Source of the DNA: Prinia subflava
Taxonomy: Eukaryota > Chordata > Aves > Passeriformes > Cisticolidae
Direction: 5' to 3'
Assembly (NCBI RefSeq): GCF_021018805.1
Contig: NW_026960609.1
Coordinates: 620,001-684,000, forward strand
Length of the DNA stretch: 64,000 bases
Part shown: positions 36,380-47,520 of the stretch, piece after piece
Numbering within the stretch: the first letter of the stretch is position 1
Layout of the letters: each line of letters opens with the position of its first letter
The notes under the pieces: generated by a model
The model's database searches: none
What the model saw: only the letters and a program-made list of their open reading frames with translations
What the model was told of the DNA's origin: nothing
Made by a program: the position numbers and the translations under genes

Positions 36380-37728
36380 TGTTGGAGTCCATGTTCCCAT
36401 GGATCCTCCACAGAAAATGAAAAATAGAGGAATTGAACTAAAACCTTTGGAAAAATTAAAATATATAAAGCCACACACATGAAGTAGAAATTTAAGCCTT
36501 AAACCTTTTCAAAGTGCCTAACTGCTAGGGTAGAGGTAACAAGCTTCAGGCCTTGCGACAGAGTGAAGACATAACAAAAATAGGGTAGACTGCTGTTTGT
36601 AACTCGTATGAACTATATGTAGGGAAGACAGAGTTTTTCATATATGCTAGGATAGAGGTTTTTTACAATAACAAGATAGAACTTTAGTCTAGTAAGATAG
36701 AGTTTTGCGTTAATAGATATGTTATGTGCGTAGGTTCTGATACTGTTTTTCGTAGTTTTACGAACTTTAAAATTGTACTTAGATTGGCTAGTGTGTAGAT
36801 AAAAAATATGAATATGCATTTTGCAATTTGGGATAAAAAGCCTCAGGGTTGGAGGTGGAGGCATCGATTGACTGATCAATTCGATCCATCGATCCAACCT
36901 CCATTCTCTGCGACCTGAGGAACGATCCTTGACAGGGAGCCGAGACGGGATTTTAAGGTATTATCGCGGTCCCCGCTCCAAGGGACCTGGGCCCCGGGGT
37001 TCCCCCTTTTCCCCTGCAGCACTTGCTACTGGAGCGCTGGTCAGGACAGCCGGGGACTCAGCATGGGGAGGGACCCTGGGGCCCCACTGCCCTCGTGATC
37101 CCCCGGACGGGAACCCTGCGCGGCTCGGGCCCTCCAACTGCCCTCGGGAACCCTGCGCGGCTCGGGCCCTCCAACTGCCCTCGGGAACCCTGCGCGGCTC
37201 GGGCCCCCACTGCCCTCGCGATCCCCCGGACGGGAGCTCTGTGCGATTCGGGATTTCCCGTTGTGCCCGCGTCCCTGTGGTTGAGGGCTCTGTGTGGGTT
37301 CGGAATTTCGGGGTCCCTTTTGTTGCCATGATCCCTGCGGCTGAGATCCCTGTCTGAAAATTGTGATTGATTCCTCTCTGTTAGTGTGATCCCAGCGATT
37401 GAAAACGCTGACAGTAATAAGAGGTTGCTTTACCCTGAGGCTGTAAATGATATGCTTTGCCTATAGTCTTATTAGAGTTTTGCTTGTTAGGAATTCTATG
37501 CTTTGTTTGCTGTTTCATTAGAGTTGTGTGTGTTAAGATTTCTATGCTTTGGTTATTGTCTTGTTTAGACTTTGTTTGCCTAGGTTTATAATTGATTGTA
37601 GAATAAGGCCGCTCTCAGAACTCTTATGCCTTCAGATGTGTGCTTCTGTATAAATAAATTACTCTATTTGGATACTAAAATGCTGTAAGACCTTTAGAGA
37701 CTTTTATACCCGTACAACAGCCTAGGCA
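36380..37728 (+). mobile_element. Solo LTR (1.35 kb), same family as 18578-19830
   Basis: It starts TGTTGGAGTCCATG and ends CAGCCTAGGCA. A TATA-like GATAAAAAG is at 36832-36840, and an ATAAATAAAT-type polyadenylation signal near 37650-37662. The perfect 6-bp TSD CCTAGA is at 36374-36379 and 37729-37734. It is longer than its sister partly because of a 37-bp tandem repeat in the GC-rich block. Confidence 0.93.
37111..37207. repeat. 37-bp tandem repeat, about 2.6 copies, inside the LTR
   Basis: The unit starts GAACCCTGCGCGGCTCGGGC at 37111, again at 37148, and partially at 37185. The copies are essentially identical, so the expansion is recent. The sister LTR at 18578-19830 lacks it. Confidence 0.9.
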
Positions 37729-37734
37729 CCTAGA

Positions 37735-38695
37735 TAATGAAGTTCATCTGTCAATGGAGAAATACCTCAAATTTATCACTACTTTTCCTATCAGAGAGCT
37801 GTAGAACAGTCAATGTGCTTGTCAAATATGTTCACCTGCCACATCAACACTGAGAGCTTTTAAAAGACTACAAAGACAAGTAACAGTCACAACACAATAT
37901 TCAAAATATAAAACTAACAAGAAGTGTTCGCCTTGCATTCACAGATCACTCACTACCTAATGTATACAGGCCAAAAGAATTATCTATAAACATTAGGAAA
38001 TCCAGCCAAATGGATGTGTGATCTCTGCAATGTTCCTGAATCAGTCCTTGACACAGATTATGGGTAGAGACCCAAAGTCTTTTGAATGGTTAAATTCTAA
38101 AGTTATCGTTAATCTGTTGAATTATGACCAGAAGTTCTCCATTTTGTATTTTTGAACAAAGCTTATAGAAGAAATATAAAAAAGAACAAAGCAGACAAAT
38201 GACAAATGGTGAACTCATGCATATTCATACGGTTTTTTCTATATTTTTACAACACATACCTTGCTCTTAGCTAGTATATGAGTAATTATCATCCAAGACC
38301 AGAAACAGGATGTAGGGGAGCAAAGGTCCAAGCTCAAAAGCCAAATCTCTACTCTTCTGCAAACAAGACTCTGTTGTTGTGAATGCATTTTTCTACAAAT
38401 CAGTGATCTATTCTTTTAACTTTTTCTTCTTTTCACATATTACCTTTAAGAAAACAGTAAAGTACCAGTATTTGGGATCCACTGGGCTTGCTACAGTTGT
38501 TTAGAGTCAACTTCATATTTTTACTGTTAGCAGTTTGCCAGTTCAGCTGATTAATAAAAAAAAAAAAAAGACTAAAGAGAGAATGGGAAACTGAAAAAAT
38601 TAAATTAATGTAACCAAACCCTAACCTGTACATAGAACTGGTATAGATACACATTACAGTATTGGCTTTTCGCAAATATTAAAATGATTGTTATA
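37735..38695. other. Non-coding stretch
   Basis: AT-rich, with a poly-A run near 38556-38569. Nothing recognised. Confidence 0.5.
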
Positions 38696-39226
38696 TGTGT
38701 GGTGTTGAAATAACTGCTGTAAGGATATAGATTTTATGTTTTTGCTTAGTCATAGTAGTGGGATAGCTGATATATAGTTATGCTTGCAATTGAACTGTCT
38801 GTTTGTGTTGGAATAACATCCAGTGAACATGTGAAGAGGACTGCTATTGATATGCCAAATTATCAGCACCTGCCACCTGAAGACACCCCAAGCTGGAGGT
38901 GATAATGAAGACAGCCAAGAAACATGCATGCTGTAAAAAGGTGGACCCAAGGAGTGGCTATGCTAAACTGTTCTTGGAAAAAGATGAATATGCATAATAC
39001 TTCATGCATATGCAACAGACTGATGCAATAGAAAGGGTATTTAAAGAATGTCTCTGAAATGACAGGCGTACTCTTGGCTGAGTGCCAAGACACCCTGTTG
39101 GCCAAGGTACCAGGTCGACTGTATTAACACTGTCTTTGCTTTCTGTCTCCTAATTGTCTTATGTTTTTATTAAACCTTTTAAAATTTACCAGGAAAGTGA
39201 ACCTCGTTTTTCACAGAACTATGACA
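38696..39226 (+). repeat. Probable solo LTR, ends uncertain
   Basis: The order fits an LTR. There is a possible TGTGTGGTGTTG start, TATTTAA at 39038-39044, a GC-richer segment after it, ATTAAA at 39169-39174, and a possible ACTATGACA end. I found no TSD, so both ends are guesses. Confidence 0.45.
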
Positions 39227-41988
39227 TATTGAGAGTTCAGTGGTCAGTGAACATGAGCTGGAGGCTTTATCATTTTCTGGCTGCCAGCTTATTGTTCTGT
39301 GTTTGTGCATAAAAATCAGTGCCCACAAACCTTCCAAATATATGGAAGAGAAAATTAAACTCAAACCAGATATTTAATTCCAAATGGTATCTAAGTGAAA
39401 TGTACCACCCTGAATTCTGACTCATGCCCTTCTGATTTGAAGAACATTACTTTCAATATGTTAAAGTGTACTAGTATAACTGATATAAGGTTTGCCAGAT
39501 GCAATAAAAAACTGCAATCATTATATCATCATTTTGTGAAGCAGAAAGTAGTTTTGGGTTATTCTGAAAAAGAAAAGGTAACTCTAGCAAGCTGCATCCC
39601 TTGGCCAAATACACAAGTTGTTAAACATGCTTAAAATGTTCTCTTACCCAGTTTATCAACTGATGCTTTAAATTCTCTTAAGTTTACTACTCTTTGACAG
39701 ACTGCAGTTCAGTGTTTTTTTTTCTTAATGTACTAGGTGGAGGTAATGTGAATCTCTTTATTCAATTGCTTTATAACACCAAGTAAACTCTCAACAACAA
39801 CTACATCAGTGTCTTAATCTAATCACCTCCATCCAGACATGAATGGGAACAGACAAGCACACAAGTTCCTTTCAGGTGCAGAGCTTCACTTGGAGTTCTT
39901 CAGGGAAGAACCCTGTAATGAAGTTTTTACCAAGCCATTATTGGAATAATTCATGGGGACCATCTGCCCAAACAACTCTGCGGCTAAGTCATCTGAGTAT
40001 GGTCTTAGAGGAGTAGCACACTCCTCTGAGCATGGTAGTCTGTCCACATTTTGACACCACTGATTTTTTCTTTTACATCACTGTGTAATTAGCAATAATG
40101 CTGTGCTTGGATGCATCACATTCTCACTCTTCTGGCATGTGTTTAAAATACTGCATGTATTGAAACTCCTTCCCAGTTGCTTCCTCCCACCCATGAACTG
40201 CATTAAACCTTTGGTTTTCTGCTTTTGTTTAGTAAACATAAGCCCATTAGAGGCTAAGTTCCATGTATTTGTATTTATCCCTACTTTTTTAATAATCTCC
40301 CCAATCATTTATAAGCAGGAGTGTGCAAGTGTGGACCATCTCTAAGTAAAAAAAGCTCCAAAGCCTCCTGAAGTACAGAAATTTCAAAAAACTAGAGATT
40401 TACTGTGAAGAAAATCAAAACAGGAGAAAAATCCTTTTCTGCCATATATTTGGCTGAACAGTATGAATCTCAATGAAATGAGTAGAAAAAAAAACCATAA
40501 CGTTAACACATATTACTGCAAATCCCTCATCATGGACAAGAACTCTAGAGCCCTACATGCTGTCACAGACTAGAAACATTTTTCTGCTCTTGAATCCATG
40601 AGTCTATACAGGGTGATTTCTTCAGTTCAGTGCTGCCTCCTGTCTTTCCCTACAATTCTGCTATATGATTGCACTTTTCCTTTCAGTCAAGTTACTAGGC
40701 AAATAATGTTCTGAAAAGCTGCTCTCTATATACAATATATTAATAAAAATTAATTACAGCATCCCAACATAGCATTGTTTGTAATCTCTTCAAGTGTTTT
40801 CATGGTTACCTGATTAAAGAGTTTAGACTTTATTCTTTTAACATTTAAAAATATCCAGTGCATTTCTCATAGAGACAGTAAATAATCAGTTGAGGATGTT
40901 TTATTTGTTTGTTTAGCTGTGAGAGAGATAGTGTACAGATTTTTCTCACTGTTCTGCCTATAAACTGCAGATCAGAAATCTATCACCAAAAAGAACATGC
41001 TTTGGCCCTTCCAGTGAGATGTTCAACAAAGAAATCAAGTAACTGGTGACAGAATTCTGCAAAAGTAATACAAAGAACAAAAGCTAAATTAAATTCTAGC
41101 TGCCACCTTTCTGCTGATCTCTGCTGACCTGAAAAGCTAATCTAGACAGATGGCACTGCAGGTAGAAAACTATTTAGGTTCATACCACAAACACAAATTT
41201 CTACATAAATCTACCTAACATGAAGCAAATCACAGAGGAATTTACTCTTTGTACAACAGCACTCCTTTTCCTTCAAGTTTAATTAGGCAAGGAAATTAAA
41301 TACTGTGCAATGCAGACAATTACTCTGCTACAGTAGTGTAAAAGGATGGCTTGAACACAGAACAGCTTAACCCTTTGGGCAATGGACAGCCAATCGCAAT
41401 TAAAAGTAAGGAGTTGGTTAGCATCTCAAAAAGCAGAAATAGCTCCCACATTTGCTGGACTACATCCTCCTGGTGCTGTACATGTTATTCTAGTATCATT
41501 TGTCTACCCCCATCTCTGCTCATGTCAACACCGATGATAAGTGCCCAGCACTGTGTTGTACTGCTTAGTTAGAACAGAGATTTGAGATGCTGCTGTCCAT
41601 CATCTCTTCCCTCTCCACCTACAAACTCAAAAGTGAAGGAAAGAAACTCCCTGTCAGCATCCGTTTTCAGACTTCAGAGGAATGAAATCTGAAAATATCC
41701 AAAGCAGCTATGGTCCTTCTTTCTGCCTCGCCTTTTGTCTTCTGTATCTTCTAACTTCAGAGGATTTTCTTTCTGTCACAGCTGAGAGTTACTCAGTCCT
41801 CTATGGGACTCAGGGGGTGAGAAAGGGAATAAATACACTATTTCATAAAACCCTGTGTGACAGATGCACTTGAAACCTTAACCAAGCTAGAAACATTTTG
41901 GTAAAGGCCTGAGCTGTAGCCAGGCCAAGAACTCCTCTAGTTTCTATCTGTTCTCTGAAAACACATAAAGGAGCAGAGTGACACTGTG
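39227..41988. other. Non-coding stretch, nothing recognised
   Basis: AT-rich sequence with frames under 85 codons and no recognised repeat. Confidence 0.55.
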
Positions 41989-41994
41989 ACCATC

Positions 41995-42329
41995 CGTTGC
42001 CATGAGGTTTTTTCCTGGTGCGCTGAGCGTTCGTGTTGAAGCAGAGACGTGCAGTTTCTCCCACTCGTTAATGTAAACACTGGCCATGTTTTGCTGTCTT
42101 TCATTGTTTACATATTTCTAGTTGGGAGGAGAAAGGTGATTGACAGTTGGCTTGACCAGTGTGGATTGGGAGGTGGGAATTCCATCCTCCAATCCATGGG
42201 CATCATAGGAAATGTATAAAAGTAGTTTTGTAAATAAACCTCAGGGCTTCCTGCTTCCTGCCCTACTCTGCTCTGAACCCAGAACTGTCTCTCGAATCTC
42301 ACTCTTACTGGTCAGGCCCCGCGGTGATA
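41995..42329 (+). mobile_element. Solo LTR related to the gag-only ERV LTR
   Basis: The start CGTTGCCATGAG corresponds to TGTTGCCATGAA of the 4931-5259 LTR (first T changed to C), and it ends GCGGTGATA as that LTR does. TATAAAA is at 42215-42221 and AATAAA at 42233-42238. The perfect 6-bp TSD ACCATC is at 41989-41994 and 42330-42335, which confirms the unusual GATA terminus. Confidence 0.92.
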
Positions 42330-42335
42330 ACCATC

Positions 42336-43431
42336 AGTACATAGGAGCTTGGAACACTGACCGTGCATGTAACACAAGAATAGCAGGTGACTTTTCACAA
42401 GAAGAATCATTTATCAAGGAACACAGGAAGTTGTGGGTTACAAGGAGTCTCATGCACACCTTTCCCATTGCATGTAATCCAACTGCAAGCCAATGAGTTT
42501 ATCCCAAATGAGCCTTCCTTGAGCTCTCCCTGCTAGGCAGCCATGGCTGCATGGTGATGATCTCCTCTTGAACTGGGACACCTCTCAAGTTTGGTCCTAG
42601 AGACAGAGACCTATGGCAGATTAGTGGTAAATGACCAATATCACACATAACCTTGTAGTATAGTAACTTTCACTTATGCCTTGGTAGTTTTGAATCATTG
42701 TTCAAATGATTGTGCTGTGCAGTAAAAGTGAACCTTGCCATTGAGCTGCACTCCTACAACATCATATTAAAACCACTTTTGCTAATACCTCTGACTGTGA
42801 TGCTTTCACCAATTTAAATCAGTCCTATGCAACATATCCTTCTACCTGCAGGCGTTATGAGAAGCACTGTTCTAGCACAGTTATTTCTGTAAGACACAAC
42901 TGAAATTGGAGGAAATACATTGCATTAATCCTTGGGGTCATACCAGCTCCAGAGCTGAAAGGTCTGCACAGCAGCATTAGTACAAGATGAATAAACAATG
43001 CAGGGTATTTATATAATGAACTCTGTCTCTTCTGAACTTCAAATATGAACTCAGGTTGTACAGTCCTACCAAAAAAATCCCTCCACAACATAACCTTTAA
43101 GTTACTGCCTTACGTGAACACTGTCTGTGATTTATATCCACCGCGCGAGGGGGTGATGTCTCTGCCTTCACATTCGGGGTACATTGCGTATGTTTCCTGG
43201 AAAATCACATCATCTGTAAACTGGAAGATTGCCTGCACAGTTCTCAAGGTCCTCAATGCATCATCCAAACTGAGTAGCCCACAAGTCCATGGCAAGAGCA
43301 CACATATATAAATCTCTGCCTTAGTGTTTCCACCAAGGTTCAGGAGAACCATGGTGTAGCCTAATGGATGCATGGCTTTGAACGACAGTATCTGATTCCA
43401 AACACTGGAGAATATCTAACTTCTCATCCCT
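42336..43431. other. Non-coding stretch, nothing recognised
   Basis: No gene or repeat recognised. The region ends at the TSD of the provirus. Confidence 0.5.
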
Positions 43432-43437
43432 ATACAC

Positions 43438-43734
43438 TGTGGCAGTGTGTTAATTTAATCGGTTAGGCTTTCTATACTTTTGTACTTGTTGGGTTCCCTG
43501 TATTCCACCCCTCGATTGTTCCTTTGTTTAACTCACATGACTCCGGCACCTGCCATGCGGCACACGGTTAGCTGCCTGTCATGTCTCCCGCCTTTGTAAA
43601 TCCCTCCTATTTTTCCCCTGATTAGTCCAAGCGATGTTCTATTACACCTGTATCCCCTGGCAACCTGCCCCGGTTGGCTGGCAGCGGCTGGCCACCCCCT
43701 TTGTCCCCCCTCCAAATCCTTTGGACAAAAACCC
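43438..43734 (+). repeat. Truncated 5' LTR (first 297 bp only)
   Basis: It matches 47926-48222 with one visible difference (GTATTCC versus GTATCCC). It stops at 43734, where the sequence jumps straight into gag nucleocapsid. The polyadenylation and U5 parts are missing. Confidence 0.92.
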
Positions 43735-43881
43735 TCCTTCGGCAATTGCCCTGGTCGCTGCTTCTTCTGCAATGAGGAAGGACACTGGACTGCCAACTGC
43801 CCTAAGAAACCTTCACTACAGCGGACTCAAAATACATCTCCAGGAACATCGGTGCCTTCCCAGGCACAGCAAAAAAACTGA
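43735..43881 (+). pseudogene. gag: gag 3' end: nucleocapsid zinc knuckle
   Basis: This is the surviving last part of gag, fused after the truncated LTR and without its own start. Bases 43759-43800 encode a complete CCHC knuckle (Cys-Phe-Phe-Cys-Asn-Glu-Glu-Gly-His, then Cys five residues later), the domain that binds viral RNA. The frame ends at TGA 43879-43881, directly after the slippery heptamer. Matrix, capsid and any first knuckle are deleted. Confidence 0.9.
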
Positions 43882-43929
43882 AAGGGGAGCGCGGGTCCAC
43901 CCAGCGCGACGACCCCAATCGGGTGGACC
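43872..43929 (+). promoter_or_regulatory. -1 ribosomal frameshift signal between gag and pro-pol
   Basis: The slippery heptamer A-AAA-AAC lies at 43872-43878 in the right phase to the gag codons, one codon before gag's TGA. Fifteen bases later GGTCCACCC (43894-43902) can pair perfectly with GGGTGGACC (43921-43929), a 9-bp stem with an 18-nt loop. After a -1 slip, reading continues from CTG at 43878 straight into the pol frame. A AAA AAC sites of this type serve the same purpose in betaretroviruses. Confidence 0.88.
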
Positions 43930-46900
43930 GGGCAGGGAACTCCAAAGGGGGTCAATTGGATGGACATTCTACACCAGACTCAAGAACACCTGAACATGAT
44001 ATAGCAAAACCTATTCTCACCACCTCTTCCTTTTTTGAACCCTACAGGTTGCATCTCACCAAACCATTGTACCTGACGGATAGGGACTTCCATTTTGTGA
44101 CCATAGACCCAAAGAAGTTACACCAGTGGCCAATGACCGGCGAAGGTAAGTTCATCGTCGTCGGTGATTGCAAATACACTCCGCAGGAGATTGAGGTAGT
44201 CCCGGGGACACTTCACAATAACCCCAGGGTCCTCATTCTCTGGCTGCGCTGCACTCATCCGCCCACATTTTTACCCGAGGGCCAGGTCATCGCACAAGCA
44301 ATTCCTTATGGTGACCCAGAACATCTTACCTTTACTGTAAATGCTGTACATCACATTTCCACCCGTAAGCCCTTGGTGCGATGTACACTCACTGTGGGAG
44401 ATGAATCGGTAGATAAAGATCTTGTTTTTGACACGGGGGCAGATGTCACGCTCATTCCGTCCGCGGAATGGCTGTCGCACTGGCCCCTGGAGGACGTGGG
44501 CGGGCAGATCCAAGGTGTAGGAGGGTTCCAATCCGCAAAACAGTCGAAAAACGTGGTAAAAATTACGGGGCCAAAAGGACAATTGGCTGCCATCCGTCCT
44601 TTTGTTTTAGATTACAAGGAACCCCTGCTTGGAAGAGACCTCATGGCTCAGTGGGGGGTCACAATCGAAATTCCCGACCCCTCGCAAAATTTTCAGGCAG
44701 CGGCTGCTGAGAAGCGCCCGACCCTCAAACTGAATTGGACGACAGATAAACCAGTCTGGGTTGAGCAGTGGCCGCTAACAAAAGAGAAATTACAGGCGCT
44801 TGAGGAGCTCGTGGAGGAGCAATTAGCTAAAGGTCACATCGTGGAGACCCATTCTCCATGGAACTCGCCCGTTTTTGTCATTCGAAAGAGTGACAAAAAA
44901 CGATGGCGCCTCCTCCACGACCTCCGCCAAATTAACGAAGTAATTGAAGATATGGGGTCTCTCCAACCTGGGATGCCTTCCCCAACCATGCTGCCACGAA
45001 ATTGGAATCTGGCTGTAATTGACATAAAAGATTGCTTTTTCCAAATTCCTCTACACCCGGACGATGCCCCGCGTTTCGCATTCTCGGTTCCTTCCATCAA
45101 CCGGGCGGCCCCGAGGAAGAGGTACCACTGGAGGGTGCTCCCGCAAGGGTTGAAAGCCTCCCCGGTGATGTGTCAGCAGTACGTCTCTTCCTTGCTGTCC
45201 CCTGTGCGCGCAGCCACGGAGGGGGTTGTCATCCACCACTATATGGATGACATCCTCGTTTGCGCGCCGACCGAAGATGAACTTACGCGAGCGCTTGACC
45301 TTGTAACCAATTCGTTAGTTGCTGCAGGGTTCGAGCTGCAAAAAGATAAGATCCAAATGATGCCACCCTGGAAGTACCTGGGCCTGGAGATTGGTAAGAG
45401 GACCATTGTGCCTCAAAAATTGGAAATTCGGACAAATGTCCGTACCCTTGCGGACGCCCATCAGCTTTGCGGTGCCTTGAATTGGGTAAGGCCCTGGCTA
45501 GGTCTGACCACCGAGTATCTAGCCCCTCTTTTCAATTTATTGAAAGGGGGAGGGGAGCTCAGTTCTCCTAGGGTGCTTACCGCAGAGGCAAAAGCAGCGT
45601 TGGAGAAGGTCCAGCAGGCAATGACATCACGACAGGCACACAGATGCGATCCCGAGCTTCCCTTTCGGTTCATCATTCTGGGTAAGCTGCCACATCTACA
45701 TGGGATCATTTTTCAATGGGACACGGGTGCAAAAACATCAGCACACAACACCAAGGGCCAAGGCAGAAAGGACCCTCTTCTTGTTATAGAGTGGGTCTTT
45801 CTCAGCCACCATCAGCCCAAAAGAATGACACAGCCACAAGAGCTTATGGCTGAGCTCGTCCGCAAAGCAAGAACGCAGAAGAAAGATTTGGCAGGGTGCG
45901 ACTTCGAATGTATTCACATGCCAATTGGATTGTCAACAGGCCAAATGACCAAACCCATGTTGGAACACCTGCTTCAGGAAAATGAAGCACTTCAATTCGC
46001 TCTAGATTCCTTTACGGGCCAAATTTCAATTCATCGGCCAGCCCACAAACTATTTAATTCGGACGTAACATTTAAATTGGCTTTAAAGAGTGTCCAGAGC
46101 AGGAGACCTCTCGATGCGATGACAGTTTTTACTGACGCGTCCGGGAGTTCTCATGAGTCAGTGATGACTTGGGAGGACCCTGAAACTCGGCAGTGGGAGG
46201 CAGATATTAAAGTAGTTGAGGGTTCACCTCAAATAGCCGAGTTGGCTGCTGTCGTCAGAGCACTTGAGAGATTCTCTGGACCCCTCAATATTGTAACCAA
46301 CTCCGCATACGTAGCGGGGGTGGTATCTAGAGCGGATCAGGCAATTTTACAAGAGGTGTCCAACACAGCTCTGTATGAGCAGCTCTCGAAATTGGTCAAA
46401 ATTGTCTCCCACCGAGAGCAACCGTTTTATGTGATGCATACCAGGTCGCACACTGAATTGCCTGGGTTTATTGCTGAGGGTAACAGGAGGGCTGACGCTC
46501 TTGCTGCCCCTGTAGCGATAGCCCCATTGCCTGACGTTTTTGAGCAGGCCAAGCTCAGCCATCAGCTGTTCCATCAGAACGCGCCTAGCTTAGCTAGACG
46601 TTTTAACCTCACACGTCAACAAGCTAAGGCGATTGTTGGCTCGTGTCCTTCCTGTCAGTCCCACGCTGTGCCTACCCTGCATGCCGGGGTCAACCCTCGC
46701 GGGTTGGAGAGCTGTGAACTCTGGCAGACAGATGTCACCCACATTCCATCATTTGGGAGACTGAAGTACGTTCACGTCTCCGTCGATACCTTCTCTGGCG
46801 CTGTCTATGCCTCTGCGCACGCAGGTGAGAGGGCCCAACATGTTATCCAACACTTTGTTCAGGCCTTCTCATTCATGGGCATCCCTAAGGGGATCAAAAC

Positions 46901-47240
46901 AGACAACGGCCCTGCGTACAAATCCAAGGAATTTGCTGGCTTCCTGCAGCAATGGGGAGTGGAGCACAAGACAGGCATCCCCCACTCCCCCACAGGCCAA
47001 GCGATCGTAGAGAGGACACACCAAGAGATCAAGAGGGTCCTTAAACAACAGCAACAGGTATTAAAGGTGGAACCGCCGGCAATCAGATTGGCCCGAGCCC
47101 TTTATGTCATCAATTTTCTAAATTGTTCCTTTGAAAATCCCAATCCGCCCATTACCATACACTTTGGGTGCAACAAGGAGTGGCAGTTCGATCCCAAGCC
47201 CCCGGTGCTGGTGAGATCGCCTGAGTCAGGGAAGGTGTAG
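43878..47240 (+). pseudogene. pol: Pro-Pol polyprotein: dUTPase-like, protease, RT, RNase H, integrase
   Basis: About 1,120 codons are open in the -1 frame of gag. Residue numbers here count from 43923. A dUTPase-like stretch (about 60-150) precedes protease with Asp-Thr-Gly-Ala at 170-173. Reverse transcriptase has Leu-Pro-Gln-Gly and Tyr-Met-Asp-Asp (440-443). RNase H has Asp738, Glu773 and Asp858, but the expected third acidic residue is Asn793 (AAC instead of GAC). Integrase has an HHCC zinc site (His-x3-His, then Cys-x2-Cys) and the full catalytic triad Asp937, Asp994 and Glu1030 with DX35E spacing. TAG at 47238-47240 cuts off the integrase C-terminal domain; the same frame continues to 47489. 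The Asn change and the stop are the only obvious lesions in pol. Protease and RT share one frame, so only one frameshift is needed. Confidence 0.93.
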
Positions 47241-47489
47241 GGTCTGTTTGACCTGGTGACATGGGGGCGTGGGTACGCCTGTGTCCTCACGCCTACCGGG
47301 ATCAAATGGATACCTGCCAAATGGGTAAAACCATTCATTAAAAGGAAGAGGGAGTGTGACGACAGCGTCCCGCAGGTGGCTTCGGCGGCATTCCGCCGTC
47401 GAAGGCGAGTCTCCTCCAGACCCTCTCTTCCCATCCTGTGGGAATGGGACCATGACCTGTCCTTTACCTATTTCTGTGACCCAAATTAA
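47241..47489 (+). pseudogene. pol: Integrase C-terminal domain after the premature stop
   Basis: The frame of pol continues after the TAG for 82 codons to TAA at 47487-47489. It reads like the DNA-binding SH3-like end of retroviral integrase (Trp-Gly-Arg-Gly-Tyr-Ala, then Trp-Ile-Pro-Ala-Lys-Trp), followed by a very basic tail with five consecutive Arg. This shows the TAG is a point lesion rather than the natural end. Confidence 0.85.
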
Positions 47490-47504
47490 TAATTTTTGAC
47501 CCCC

Positions 47505-47520
47505 CAGTTTTGTTTTTCAG
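47505..47520 (+). promoter_or_regulatory. Splice acceptor before the env tail
   Basis: A pyrimidine-rich run (GTTTTGTTTTTCAG) ends with AG at 47519-47520, 30 bp after the last pol stop. This is a strong 3' splice-site match in the place where retroviruses splice env mRNA. Confidence 0.65.

Noticed and set aside
36929..37357. 142-codon plus-strand and 122-codon minus-strand frames in the LTR at 36380-37728
   Set aside because: GC-rich LTR sequence with a 37-bp tandem repeat. The sister LTR at 18578-19830 does not keep either frame.
44271..45709. Minus-strand frames opposite pol
   Set aside because: Shadow frames of the clearly coding pro-pol sequence on the plus strand.
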